Shown: positions 33,849 to 45,561 of the stretch, piece after piece | Layout of the letters: every line of letters starts with the position of its first letter | Numbering within the stretch: the stretch's first letter is position 1 | Program-made: the position numbers and the translations under genes | Origin: Primula veris | Taxonomy: Eukaryota > Streptophyta > Magnoliopsida > Ericales > Primulaceae | Assembly: GCA_963682055.1 (NCBI GenBank) | Contig: OY821750.1 | Coordinates: 9,178,501-9,242,500 of the forward strand | Reading direction: 5' to 3' | Length of the DNA: 64,000 nt | Notes under the pieces: generated by a model | What the model was told of the DNA's origin: nothing | What the model saw: only the letters and a program-made list of their open reading frames with translations | The model's database searches: none

Positions 33849-36800
33849 TTAATGGCCCTTTCTGATTTTGAAAACATTCCAAGCAGTCCCAACACAGTGA
33901 CCGGCTGTTGCTAAAACGTCTTCGGTTGCCTCCCCTGCATTGTCTCCAAACCTGTTCCACAAAACAAAGATCGACATATATTAAATTTCCAAATGATTAT
34001 AAAGAATCAGGAATCGAAAGTATTAAATATAGGGTGCATGTGGACTTGTGTGTGTGTGTGCGTGTGGTGATTTCTAGGTTTTTTCCATATGCCTTTTTCC
34101 AGTTCACCTTTTAGTAACCATTCCGGTTGTAGCAGCAGACGTGGCCATTAAGGTTTGTTTCTCAGCAGCTTCAGCTGCATCCAAAACTTTATCTGCGAAC
34201 TCAATATTTCCATTGTTAATAATACTTCTTGCGAGTTATTGCGTAAAAGATAAAGCCAAAAACATACTACTAATTTTGGGTCTCATACTTACTAAGAGCG
34301 TCTAGTGAAGCCAAGCGGATCTCTCCAGGGACCATGCCCAAGAATGATTTTCCAGCTTTGGAACGAACCACCGGACCCATAACCGATCCAGTCACAACCC
34401 CAACTCCATCTAGCATGGTCTTACTCATCTTCTCCGTCATCTTTGACACCTTTCTTACTCTATTAAAGAATTGCGATATTTTTTCAGAACATAATTTACG
34501 ATAGTCGACACAACTTTCATTTCATTTGTACTACCGTAGAATGTACTCTGATTTTATAGGTATAAGCACAAAAAATTAGATCTCTCTTTTGGTATACCTT
34601 TTTAAGCTTTTATTGAGACCACTCTTATTCTTATTGCTTCCACTTCTTACTGGGATGTTGATTTTCTGCTCTGCAGATTGCGTTACTATCTTTTCTCCTC
34701 CTCTTTGTACCTGTTTTTTAGTACTCTCTTTTTAGTTTTTAGTTGATGAGCTCTGAAACTAGAATAACAGGATATATGCAATTCACTAACGAAAAACAGT
34801 AGTATTTGTTTCAACAAGACGAAAAGGATCAAATGGGCTTTTCGCAATATAGGCCCTGACATTGAACTAAACCATCAGGCATCAGCGGTTGCATGCAGGC
34901 TGCAAATCATGTCCTAAATGGTTGTTGGTTTCCGTGTACGAAATAACAATTATACAATAATTCGCCCAACCACCTTAATGTTTCTGGTTGGGTTGGCGCT
35001 TCGATCCCAAGGTACAACGTCTCGGATGACTCCCCGGAAACTGGCGACGAGTCAAGGTCGAGCTGTTGGTGGGTGGTTCTCTGTGTTTCTAATATGCTAT
35101 GAGAAAAAAAATGTATGCTGTTTAGAGAGATGATTTTCGTGTGTTTGAATGAGAGGGGGAGGCTGCCTCTTATAGAGGATTCTGAAACCGCAGCCTTTAA
35201 TGTGGTCATTCAATTCTGGGAGTTACATCCCCAGAATCCGCCTCCATCATTGCAGGAGTTACTACCTTGCTGGAACTTTAGGGACTCCTCTTGTAAATAT
35301 ACAAAAGTCGCTATTTCAGTTTAGTAAAAGACCCAAGACCCAAGACCCAAGACCCAAGACCCAAGAACTGAGACCCGAGACATTCCCCAAATCCCAAGGC
35401 CCAAGGACCGTGTCCTGAGGCCCGAGTCACGAGACCCGAGCGAGCGCGCGCGTGTGTGGTACACACTAACACACTCATGGGTATGTGGACATGATAGTTT
35501 AACAACTACATGGGATGAACTTGTATTTATATTGTAAAAATCACTCCTGATTTCACAATGTGGGATAACCCTCATGGTTTAAATCCCATTTCTTTTCCCA
35601 TTTTCCAGCATTGGTTTTTATACCTCTTTCGAGTACCAACCTTAGAGGCCAATTATCATTCACACCCATTCTCCGAATAGGTCATGCGATATACCGTTGT
35701 GAAGCTCGTCGCACGAGCTACTCAAACGCTTTGAGTACGGCTTCAGAAATTCTGAGTTGTTGCATCGAATATTGACTCAAAGATGGTCTCTGAACATTCG
35801 GAACACCCATGTTAAAACATGTTTTCCAACAATCCCCCACATGAATGCACTTGGCTCGAAATCCCATGCCCTAAATGCAAATCAAGAGAACCGTAAAAGT
35901 TCACTGCCTAAGGTCAGGTAGCGCGCGCCTTGAACCTGTCGTAGCGTAGTTTCATCCGGAATACTGCTATCAGGTAGCATAAATGCTTTGAACCCTTTAG
36001 CTTTGTGTATCCCAGCATGATACCCGCACAGTGCCCTTTCTACCCACGTACTAAGCCCTTTAGTTGTTGTCCATATTTGGCCTGGACTGCCTTGGCAACT
36101 TCAATGGAGTGCTCTAGTAATTTAGCCCAAGCTCATCACATGGTACCGGCCTTACACACTCGTTATAGATGTTCCAAGTCGAAAGTGTCCTGACTCACCT
36201 TACTCGACCGTCGAGTTACTTGGATCATTAAGAGCCTCAAGCTCACCCTTACAATGGTACAGGTCTATCACTCTGTCATCGCAAAAATGGGCTGGGAACT
36301 ACAGGTTCCCGAGTGCTTTGTTCGGTTGCCCTCACAGTTCAGTTTCCCTTTGAACCTAGCAGGAAAGATTCCGTTTAGGTTGGGTTGCCTATGGGGGGCC
36401 ACCAATTTAATGGACTTTAATCCCATTCCGTTCGATGACGTCTCGACTCCTACTTGAGTCAAGCCTTTTGTTAATGGATCCGCTATGTTTTCCTTTGATC
36501 TTACAAAATCTAAGGATACCACACCGTTGGATAACAATTTCCTTACGGATTTATGTCTCCGATGTATATGTCGAGACTTTCCATTATACATATGATCCTG
36601 AGCCCGCGCAATAGCTGATTGACTATCACAATGCATGCTTATTGCGGGAACAGGTTTTGGCCACATTGGAATTCCTTCCAAAAGACTTCTCAGCCAGTCT
36701 GCCTCTTCGGTTGCTAAGTCTAACGCTATGAATTCAGATTCCATAGTTGACCTTGCAATACACGTATGTTTGGAGGATCTTCAAGACACAGCAGCTCCTC

Positions 36801-39564
36801 CCATTATAAACACATATCCACTCATGGACCTTGTGCTATTGGAGTATGATATCCAGTTGGCATCTGAGTACCCTTCCAGAACCGCTGGATATCTGGTATA
36901 GTGCAGCCCGTAATCGGCTGAAAACCTCATATATCTGAAAAGTTTCATTATGGCCTTCCAGTGTTCCTCATTCGGATTGCTGGTGTACCTGCTCAGTCTA
37001 CTTACTGAGTTTGCTATGTCTGGTCTAGTGCAATTCATTATATACATGAGACTGCATATGACTCGAGAGAACTCCAATTGATTCACACTCTTACCAAAAT
37101 TCTTTTTCAGGTTACAGTTGAACTCAATTGGGATTCTAGACATTGCCTTACTACCCTTGTCAAACTTGTCTAGTACTTGTTTAACATAGTGACTTTGTGA
37201 CAAGGCATACCCCTCTGATGTTTTGGTAATCTTCATACCAAGTATTACATCAGCTATACCCAGATCCTTCATATCGAAGTGTTGTGACAAGATTTTCTTT
37301 GTGGAGATGATTCTATCAGTACTCCCAATTATAATCATGTCATCCACATAGAGACAGACTACGACACAGTCTCTTCCACTTCCTTTAGTGTAGACATATT
37401 TATCGCACTCATTAATGCGAAAACCGTTTGATATCATAATTCTATCAAACTTCTCGTGCCATTGCTTTGGTGCTTGTTTGAGTCCATATAGAGACTTTAC
37501 AAGTTTGCACACTTTGTGCTCTTTACCAGGAACTACAAACCCTTCCGGTTGTTCCATATAAATTTCTTCTTCCAGTTCTCCATATAGAAACACCGTCTTT
37601 ACATCCATTTGATATATTTCCATATCAAACAAAGCTGCGAGAGCAATGACGATTCGGATAGACGTTTTCCTGGAGACAGGAGCATACGTGTCAAAATAAT
37701 CGACACCTCCAGTTTGCCTGAAGCCCTTTACTACAAGTCTCGCCTTGTATTTCTCAATCGTGCCAACAACCCTTAACTTCCTCTTGAAGATCCACTTGTG
37801 ACCTAGGGGCTTACATCCTCGCGGAAGATCCACTAGTTCCCAAGTGTGGTTTTGCATGATTGATTCAATCTCATTTTGGATAGCTTCTTCCTAATATTGG
37901 GAATCCAGTGTTGAGATAGCTTGTTTATATGTCACCGGTTCGCCTTCCACCATGAAGGTTAAGAAATCATGTCCAAAGAAAGTTTCCTTCCTTGCCCTTT
38001 TGCTATGCCGAGGCTCTTCCTCTTCCTCTGTCGGTTCACTTGCCCCCACATTTTCTTCACTGTTCAACTCTTGAGTTGATACAGATGTAGGTAATTTATG
38101 GAGAAAGATATCTTCAAAGAAAGAGGCCCTCGACTTTCCATATACGTATCTACGTGCACATCGGGATTGTCCGACTTGTGTACGAGAAACCGATATGCAC
38201 TACTATTATGTGCATATCCGATGAACACACAGTCCACCGTTTTAAGACCAATTCTCATCCTCTTAGGAGTGGGAACTAGGACCTTTGCGAGACAACCCCA
38301 AACCCGCAGGTTCTTATAACTGGGTTGATGACCTTTCCATAATTCATATGGAGTCTTATCTCGCTTCTTATGTGGTAACTTGTTTAAAACATAGTTTGCA
38401 GAAAGTATCGCTTCCCCCCACATGTTTTGGGGTAACCCAGAACTGATTAGCATAGCATTCATCATTTCCTTTAGCGTTCTATTTTTACGCTCAGCAACCC
38501 CATTTTGCTCGGGAGTGTATGGAGCTGTGGTTTGATGTATGATGCCGCTTTCAGCGCATATTTGCTCAAACGGTGATTCAAATTCACCGCCTCTATCACT
38601 TCTCAATGTTTTAATTTTTCTATCGAGTTGATTTTCAACTTCGGTCTTATAAAGAGCGAATTTCTCTACTGCTTCGTCTTTACTTCTCATTAAGTAAACA
38701 TAGCAGTATTTAGTACAATTCTCTATAAATGTGATAAAGTATTTTTTTCCTCCTCGTGTTTGTATAAAGTTTAAGTCACATACATCCGTGTGTATTAGAC
38801 CGAGAGGTTCACTTTCTCGTTCAACATGTTGAAACGATGATTTCGTTAATTTTGCCTCTACACAAATCTCACATTTGTGTTGCTTATTAAAGACGAAACT
38901 TGGTATTAGTTTTAGTGATATTAATTTCTTTAAAGAATTATAATTCACGTGACATAATCTACCATGGCACAAATGAAATGACTCAAATAAATAAGCAAAC
39001 GTAGAATTCTTATTATTGGCCTCTTGGGCAACTGTCATTACATTGCTAGTGCTAGCCTCAGCTTTAGCAACTTTATTGGGAGCAGGTGTCCCTACATTTA
39101 ACTTAAACATGCCGTTGGTCATATAGCCACGGCCTACATAGACACCATTTTTGGTGATTACAATTTTATCAGATTCAAAAACCAGCTTGAACCCGTTCTT
39201 CACCATCACCGATCCGGATACCAGATTCTTACGGATATCCGGAACATGGAGCACATTTGTCAACCTCAGCTCTTTTCCCGAGGTCATGCTCATCACCACC
39301 GTTCCTTTTCCTTTAACCTTGGAAGTAGCAGAATTCCCCATGAAGCAGCTTTCTCCCTCTGCCGCCTCGTAGGTCTTAAACATCCACCGGTTAGAGCATA
39401 TTTGGCTTGTGGCGCCGGTATCCAGCCACCACTCTTTGGGGTTGCTCCCCACGAGATTCACTTCAGAGACCACAGCAGTAAAGTGGTCATCATCTCGTCC
39501 TCCCTCGGCCAGATGTGCCTGAGCTGGAGCTTTCCTCTTCCCCTTGCCTTTGAAGTTCCTCGGG

Positions 39565-39595
<31 letters not shown>

Positions 39596-42500
39596 CTTGG
39601 GCTTAACAGCGCCTTTATTGTCATAACAGTCCGCGGCACGATGGCCGGTTCTGTTACACACAAAGCAGGTTCCCGTAAATTTCTTTGCGACAACAGCACT
39701 GCCTCCGTTGTCAAAACATTTCTCTTGACGTTGGAGCTTTCAACCACATTGGCCTTTGACATTGAGATGTTAGCATCACCGACTCTCCTTACGGAGCGAT
39801 GGTTGCTCACCTCGATATTGAGCTTCTCAATGAGCCCCTCCAGCCTCATTTCCTTCCGCTTGTGCTTCAGGTAGTTTTGAAAGTCTTTCCAAGATGGTGG
39901 CAATTTCTCAATCATGAGTGCCACCTGGAAATGCTCATTAATCACTAGCCCCTCAGCCTCAAGGTGATGGTAAATGAGTTGGAGCTCCTCAACTTGCTCA
40001 ATGACACCCCTACTGTCAGTCATACGGTACTCATGAAAGTCCGTGACAACAAATCTCTTTGTGCCAGCGTTATTCGCTTTGTACTTATTTTTGAGAGTTT
40101 CCCACAGCTCCTTTGCAGTAGTTTTGGGCTCGAAAATACTGAACAGCGTGTCATCTAGAGCACACAGGATATAGTTCTTGTATAGGTAGTCGACATGTTT
40201 CCATGCCTCAACCGCAGAGAACGACTGCTCGTCCAGATCGTCCTCGCTTAGGACGGGAGCAGTCTCCTTAAGAAATCTGGTTAGATTCAGGGTGGTGAGA
40301 TAAAATAGCATCTTTTGCTGCCAACGTTTGAAGTTGTCTCCCCTGAATTTTTTCGGTTTCTCCAGATGAGAAGTCGGCAAAGTAGGCACAGCCGAATACA
40401 TCGGTACCTTGCCCTTGGCCGCAGCCTTGGCCACGGCCTTAGCCGTAGCCGCAGCCTCGGCTTTGGCCGTAGCATCCGCCATAGCCACAGCCGCGGCGGC
40501 CTCAGCCGCAGCAGCTACGTCCTCGGCGTTAGCCCCCACATTCGCATCGCCCCCAGTGTTATGGACAGCTCCACCAACCACTGGGTCATGCTCACTTCCG
40601 ATTGACAACTCAATAGGCGACGTGTTTGTCATCTGAAACGACAATACAATAATCGTATGAGATACGTGTACAATAAATTCTTATAAACAAAACACCAAAA
40701 CTGAAATTTGGGTTTGTAAAAGAATTTTTTATTTAAACAATAAAATTAAACGGTTTCTCTTTTGAATACCAATACGGTTGATATCAAAAGGATTAAAAAA
40801 CGATTCTTATTGAATACCAATACGGTTGGTATCAACAAGATTCTAAAAACAAAAATTAAATTGTTTGGAATTTTTCTTTGTGAATCAAATTCTAATATAA
40901 TTTAGAATTGAAAAAAAAAAGTATTATTCCTTAAAAAATAATTGTATTAATTAATACACAAAAGAAACAACAGAATATCGGTTAAAATTGTTGGTTTCCG
41001 TGTACGAAATAACAATTATACAATAATTCGCCCAACCACCTTAATGTTTCTGGTTGCGTTGGCGCATCGATCCCAATGTACAACGTCTCGGATGACTCGC
41101 CGAAAACTGGCGACGAGTCAAGGTCGAGCTGTTGGTGGGTGGTTCTCTCTGTTTCTAATATGCTATGAGAAAAAAAAATGTATGCTATTTAGAGAGATGA
41201 TTTTCGTGTGTTTGAATGAGAGGGGGAGGCTGCCTCTTATATAGGATTCTGAAACCGCAGCCTTTAATGTGGTCATTCAATTATGTGAGTTACATCCACA
41301 GAATCCGCCTCCATCATTGCTGGAACTTTAGGGACTAGTCTTGTAAATATATAAAAGTCCCTATTTCAGTTTAGTACAAGACCCGAGACATTCTCTAAGT
41401 CCCATGTCCTGCGTCCCGAGGCCCGAGCGAGCGCACGCGTGTGTGGTACACACTAACACACTCATGGGTATGTGGACATGATAGTTTAACAACTACATGG
41501 GATGGACTTGTATTTATATTGTAAAAATCACTCCTGATTTCACAATGTGGGATAACCCTCATGGTTTAAATCACATTTCTTTTCCCATTTTTCAGCATTT
41601 TCTTTTCCCGAATTTTTTCCTGGAGGTTTCATTCTTCTCCAATTTCACTAAAACAATCATTTTCATAAGAATAAAAATGAAATACCTTTCTTGGGTGTTT
41701 CCTTCCTTTTTCCACAAGGGTAACATGAGCCATAACACAGTCATATAGATGTATTAAAACTAGTTTATAATGATAAAGTCGACATGCGCTACCCAAATAC
41801 TTAACCATTTTTATATGAGCAGAAAGATAAATTACTTTTAGGAAAAACCGGCAAGTCGTTGATATATTGCTTTAAGATCACCCTGCTTCTTATAAACATG
41901 TCATTGATAGACCGGACGGAGTTCAAACCCCAAGTCAAATTGGAAAATAGGGATAAACACTGATTGTATGATATTTTAAACAATTTCTAATTGTGTTTAA
42001 AAACTGTAATTTGTTTATCATAATACAGTACCATGTTGGTGTAAGTATTGCTGCATTTAAATATTCCTTTCACAATCTGACCAGTTCCTCTTGCTATTGC
42101 CTTCGCCAAGAAGTTGTTATAATCTTCAATTGCAGGTGCAAACTCTTTCCAGTTCAAATTCTTGTTTTGCACAGACGAGATCGAGCAAGAAAAACATGAA
42201 TTTTCCCTCAAGAAGGAATCCAGGACAGCCAACTTTCCAGCATCGGGAAAAGTCACCCCATAGCTCAAAGCTTCGCCATGATTTACAGGAAGAGAAAATA
42301 AATAATGAAAGGCACCAAGCTTTATTATAGGTTCATCTCTTGTCAACGGCCATTGGAGATCATCGCCAACTTTGAGAACTGTTGCAAGAACCACATTTTC
42401 TTCTGATAATCGGATGACTTCAAAATCGCCATTGGCGAGTTCGAAAGCCTCACCTTCTTCCATGAGGTGGACTTTGCAATTTGGTATGGTTAGAAAAGTT

Positions 42501-42607
42501 TCATGTTTTACATACTTGGGCCCTATGGTTTGTTGGTTTAGTTGTTGTGGTGAAGATTGTTCAGGGTGTGAGGAAGATTTGGGCGTTTTCGGCCTACAAC
42601 AATTCAT
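33849..42607 (-). CDS. Senescence/dehydration-associated (ERD7-like) protein, 5 exons, Copia in intron 1
   Basis: Exons: 42607-42032, 34710-34598, 34459-34293, 34192-34108, 33951-33849. All borders are GT/AG with matching phases and give 347 residues. Exon 1 starts [19 protein letters not shown]. It holds the N-terminal region with [18 protein letters not shown] and [12 protein letters not shown], and ends [18 protein letters not shown]. Exons 2-5 give the rest of the plant senescence domain, with [36 protein letters not shown] and [17 protein letters not shown]. Family members are linked to dehydration, senescence and lipid-membrane responses; the molecular role is not settled. The product ends abruptly after FKIRKGH because of an extra G in exon 5. 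Confidence 0.92.
34923..35831 (-). repeat. 3' LTR of the intronic Copia
   Basis: 909 bp. It includes a short-period tract at 35329-35371 repeating 'AAGACCC' and a TATATAAGAG-like element in the minus strand near 35170. It matches the solo LTR at 30279 over its U3-type part. Confidence 0.88.
36268..36780 (-). pseudogene. Copia RNase H segment after a premature stop
   Basis: 158-residue frame starting [18 protein letters not shown], with [23 protein letters not shown] and the terminal [11 protein letters not shown], all RNase H hallmarks. It is in the same frame as the RT segment upstream. A TGA at 36783-36781 stands where related elements have Trp after GGAAVS. The break is therefore a single nonsense change. 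Confidence 0.88.
36781..37857 (-). CDS. Copia reverse transcriptase segment
   Basis: 358-residue frame. [20 protein letters not shown] opens the RT, followed by [17 protein letters not shown] and the aspartate in [25 protein letters not shown] and catalytic [10 protein letters not shown] follow. It ends [12 protein letters not shown] at the premature stop. It is part of a once-continuous polyprotein with 36268-36744. Confidence 0.92.
   Translation of the reverse strand: MQNHTWELVDLPRGCKPLGHKWIFKRKLRVVGTIEKYKARLVVKGFRQTGGVDYFDTYAPVSRKTSIRIVIALAALFDMEIYQMDVKTVFLYGELEEEIYMEQPEGFVVPGKEHKVCKLVKSLYGLKQAPKQWHEKFDRIMISNGFRINECDKYVYTKGSGRDCVVVCLYVDDMIIIGSTDRIISTKKILSQHFDMKDLGIADVILGMKITKTSEGYALSQSHYVKQVLDKFDKGSKAMSRIPIEFNCNLKKNFGKSVNQLEFSRVICSLMYIMNCTRPDIANSVSRLSRYTSNPNEEHWKAIMKLFRYMRFSADYGLHYTRYPAVLEGYSDANWISYSNSTRSMSGYVFIMGGAAVS
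38064..39473 (-). CDS. Copia protease and integrase segment
   Basis: 469-residue frame. [19 protein letters not shown] carries the D-T-G protease triad. [17 protein letters not shown] is the GAG-pre-integrase part, followed by a zinc-binding [10 protein letters not shown]. The integrase core shows [18 protein letters not shown] and [18 protein letters not shown] (the D,D,E set). The frame drifts after [11 protein letters not shown], and 37858-38063 before RT is degraded. Confidence 0.92.
   Translation of the reverse strand: MVSEVNLVGSNPKEWWLDTGATSQICSNRWMFKTYEAAEGESCFMGNSATSKVKGKGTVVMSMTSGKELRLTNVLHVPDIRKNLVSGSVMVKNGFKLVFESDKIVITKNGVYVGRGYMTNGMFKLNVGTPAPNKVAKAEASTSNVMTVAQEANNKNSTFAYLFESFHLCHGRLCHVNYNSLKKLISLKLIPSFVFNKQHKCEICVEAKLTKSSFQHVERESEPLGLIHTDVCDLNFIQTRGGKKYFITFIENCTKYCYVYLMRSKDEAVEKFALYKTEVENQLDRKIKTLRSDRGGEFESPFEQICAESGIIHQTTAPYTPEQNGVAERKNRTLKEMMNAMLISSGLPQNMWGEAILSANYVLNKLPHKKRDKTPYELWKGHQPSYKNLRVWGCLAKVLVPTPKRMRIGLKTVDCVFIGYAHNSSAYRFLVHKSDNPDVHVDTYMESRGPLSLKISFSINYLHLYQLKS
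39490..40632 (-). pseudogene. Copia gag with frameshifts and a poly-G tract
   Basis: The likely start is ATG at 40632 ([10 protein letters not shown]). An Ala-rich stretch gives way to [19 protein letters not shown] and [20 protein letters not shown], a UBN2-type capsid. The CCHC knuckle ([14 protein letters not shown]) is in another frame near 39640-39680, so one frameshift lies near 39720. Downstream is a G28 run encoding poly-Pro whose length sets the frame into protease. Confidence 0.85.
39562..39595. repeat. Poly-G tract (G5-A-G28) in gag
   Basis: 28 consecutive G on the plus strand. Read on the minus strand it encodes a proline run in gag. Such a tract is hard to sequence and replicate, so its exact length may be wrong. 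Confidence 0.85.
40989..41597 (-). repeat. Truncated 5' LTR of the intronic Copia
   Basis: It aligns to 34923-35611 with small deletions, including a shortened 'AAGACCC' tract. Homology stops at 41597 and ordinary AT-rich intron sequence follows. Confidence 0.85.
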
Positions 42608-43787
42608 TTTAGTGTTAGATTTGGTTTAACTAGTATGAGATTTTCGTTGTTGAAGCGATTTCCAGTAGCAGAAGAAAGGAGAGCCAAGGAAAAAGAGGTG
42701 TAATTGAGAATACTGAGTTGTGTGAAATGGCTGTGTAAAAGGAATTTTTAGAAATTCTCCGTGCCAAAAGCTTTTGATTTTGCACTTTATTCTTGTTCTT
42801 TGCTTTGCATTTTAATACTTAAAAAGATATCAAAATTGCCTTTTAGCAATAGTTGATAACCTTTCGTTTCAAAAAGATCTATGCAAACAATACTTACAAG
42901 AATATATGAGAGTACTTTTGGAACTTAATAGTGTAACTTCTTGCTTACACAAGTTGCTAGAGCGTAAATATATAATCTTAGACAGCATTTGTATGAACTA
43001 GAGACGAAATGTGGCACTCACTATTTTTTGAAAATCTTGATTCAACAGGGGTCCTGAGATTTTTGTTCCCCGATATCAAAAAAAAAAAGTTAAGGCCTTT
43101 TTTTCAATTGTCGTTCCAAGTATGAAATTTAATTTCAAAATATTTTAATAGTATAATAATAAAAAATTAGCTTTCAATCAAAAAAAGTCATTAATATAAA
43201 AATAATTGGGTCCTTTCACCTACTTATAATTTTTTTTACTAGCATATATTTACAAATTACACGTATAATTTGTTTATACATATATAAAAAAAAATCGGGT
43301 GTTATGGGACCCTCAGAAATTCACCGAAATCATGAGAGCCCTGGTGCCGTCGCACCTCCTGCACTCCTCATGGCCACCCCTGCGAACACTCGTTACAAAA
43401 CGCTATTAAATTCTGAAAAAAAACTCGTTTTCATGCTTCGTAGGATTTTAGGTGAACTCTTGCAAAAATGTTCTAGCTATGTTTTTGTTTTAAATCATTG
43501 GTACCAGCAATCCTCGGATTTCTTCAGACTAGAGCATATATAATAAACACTTAGTCCCAATCAAATCAGCACTAATACAGCTTTAAAAGTAACTGTTTAA
43601 GGAAATGTAACTCATCTTGCAAAAGCTAAACACTATATATGTTTATGAGACAAGAGTTGCTTAATCGAGCCTCTTGGCACGACATTACTACTTAATGTCA
43701 CATGAACATATGAGGGGTCAGTCTACATTATCGACTTTTGCTTTATATTTTTTTAAAGAATTATTTATATCATGGAAAGGGGAAATG
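42608..43787. other. Intergenic, upstream of the ERD7-like gene
   Basis: The ERD7-like promoter and 5' UTR must lie in the first few hundred bases; TATTTAAGTATT-like AT-rich stretches are present but none is specific. 43044 'CAGGGGTCCTGAG' to 43385 'GGCCACCCCTG' has inverted ends, but its flanks do not match as a target duplication. The frame at 43304-43543 shows no domain. Confidence 0.35.
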
Positions 43788-43795
43788 GGCTGGAG

Positions 43796-45553
43796 TAGGG
43801 CTGGGTTCAGTACGGTTCGGGTCGGTTATTGGCAAAACTGAAACCGAGCATAAATTTCGATTTTGTTTTTTTCGGTTTTCGGTATTTTCAGTTTATGGAC
43901 CGAACCGGTTTGTCTCGGTCCGATTTTGGGGTTTTTCGGTTTTTTTTTTCCAGTTTTAATTAAAAAAATATATTTTGTTGTTGTTATATTTTGAAACATG
44001 TCAATTTATAGATTTAGCTAGTACATGTTTATTTTGGAAATCTATTTATTGCAAATCTCCTAATTTAGATATGTAAAAATGGTAAAAAAAAGTTATCAAT
44101 TCGGTATCTTGTATATTCTTTACAAATTACACATAACTTAATTATTAGAAAAATGAGTAAAATGATATACTAAAATAATAAAAGATAACTTATTTATGAG
44201 TATTTTTTAGTCAACTTGGTTTTTGACAAGATTTAAATAAGCTGAAATAGAGCATTTAATAATAAAAAGTTAATATCACAATTATTTAAAGGATAAATTA
44301 ACAAAACATACTACTTTTTAAACTAAATTAACAAAAACATACCAAAAGATTTTCATTATAAAAAACATACCAAACAAATTTAATGCTGTTTATTCTCTTA
44401 TTTCTCTCTCTCTCCTCCATGCTTCTCTCTCATACAAATTCTTCTCTGTATCTCTCTATCTGATCTTACTCTCTCTCTCCTCCATTCTTCTCTATATCTT
44501 TCTTTCATATCCCACTCTATCGCTCTCTCTTCATCCACCACGAAAACCCGCCACTAACTACCGAACATCATCTAGATTATATAAACATCCATATACATAT
44601 AAATACAGATATATACATACGTAATACACAAATATTACACTGGTTGATACCCCGTAATATATGAAAAATATATGAAATTTGTGAGATTGTTTTCTATTTA
44701 TTAAGGTTTGAGACTATTGTAAACATTGTGGGTTTCAAGTTAAAGGAGAATAATCCATATGTACAGTATTGGGAGAAATCCAGTATGAAGTTTTAAAATT
44801 AGGGTATGAAGTTTTGAAATTAGGGTATGAAATTTTGAAATTAGGGTATTAACTTTTAAAATTAGAGTATTAAGTTTTGAAATTAGGGTATGAAGTTTTG
44901 AAATTAGAGTATGAAGTTTTAAAATTAGGGTATGAACTTTTTTTTAGATATTTGATTGTGATCCAGAACATTTAGGGTATGACATTTTAAAATTAGAGTA
45001 TGACGTTTTATAATTAGCATATGAATATTTTGTGAGTTTTTAGTCATTTTTAGAGAGAGAGATGAGTGATTAGCATGTGTTAGAAAGATGTGCGATTATC
45101 GTGTGTTAGAGAGAGAGAGTTGAGGTTAGAGAGAAAGATGTTAGATTAGAGAGAGAGGTTAGATTATGGTCTGATTAGAATTAGAGAAATAATAAGTATA
45201 TATAGATATGTTTTTGATAATTTAACTTTTGAGGGTATGTTTTTGTTAATATAATAGGGGTAGGGTATGTTTTTGTTAATTGCCCCTGCAATTACAAATT
45301 ATGATTAAATTAAATGTTAACTAATTAAAATTTACATAACAAAACATAATAATTAGCTATGTGTAACTCAAATTTTCAGAACTCAATTGATTTTTTTTTG
45401 GGTTTTTTCAGTTTTTTCATTCGGTTCGGGTTTTTTTTGGTTTTTCGGGTTTTTTCGGTTCGGTTTTAGAGTAAACCAAAGCCGAACTGAGATGTGTTCG
45501 GATTTTTCGGTTTTCGGTTTTTTTCGGTTCGGTCCGGTTTTTGCCCAGCCCTA
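43796..45553. mobile_element. Non-autonomous hAT-type element, 1758 bp, TSD GGCTGGAG
   Basis: The left end is TAGGGCTGGGTTCAGTACGG and the right end read inward is TAGGGCTGGGCAAAAACCGG. An exact 8-bp duplication GGCTGGAG flanks it (43788-43795 and 45554-45561). Subterminal regions carry many 'TTTTTCGGTT' and 'CCGAACCG' blocks. The core (about 44290-45290) has its own inverted ends 'AATTAACAAAACATAC' and 'GTATGTTTTTGTTAATT', CT-rich and GA-rich arms and a tandem repeat, so it may be a nested element. There is no transposase frame. Confidence 0.87.
44790..45010. repeat. 16-bp-period tandem repeat in the hAT core
   Basis: About nine to ten units of 'GAAATTAGGGTATGAAGTTTT' type sequence, with variants (ATTAGAGTATTAAG). 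Its complement reads 'CTTCATACCCTAATTT', which resembles the degenerate repeats at 50650-51010, 53880-53950 and 59150-59560. Confidence 0.8.
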
Positions 45554-45561
45554 GGCTGGAG

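Larger units (their letters stand above)
34923..41597 (-). mobile_element. Copia retrotransposon in intron 1 of the ERD7-like gene
   Basis: The 3' LTR is at 34923-35831 (909 bp, TGTTGGTTTCCGTGTACG to TTTTCCAACA on the plus strand). The 5' LTR at 40989 to about 41597 matches it until 'TTTTCAGCATT', where homology stops, so about 240 bp of the outer LTR is missing and no TSD can be read. On the minus strand the polypurine tract 'ATGTGGGGGAT' precedes the 3' LTR. The order is gag, protease, integrase, RT, RNase H, as in Copia. Frames are broken at several points, so it is inactive. Its strand matches the host gene. Confidence 0.9.

Noticed and set aside
43304..43543. 79-residue open frame near an inverted 'CAGGGG...CCCCTG' pair (43044-43385)
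   Set aside because: No domain; the flanks of the inverted pair (TGATTCAA and CGAACACT) are not a target duplication.
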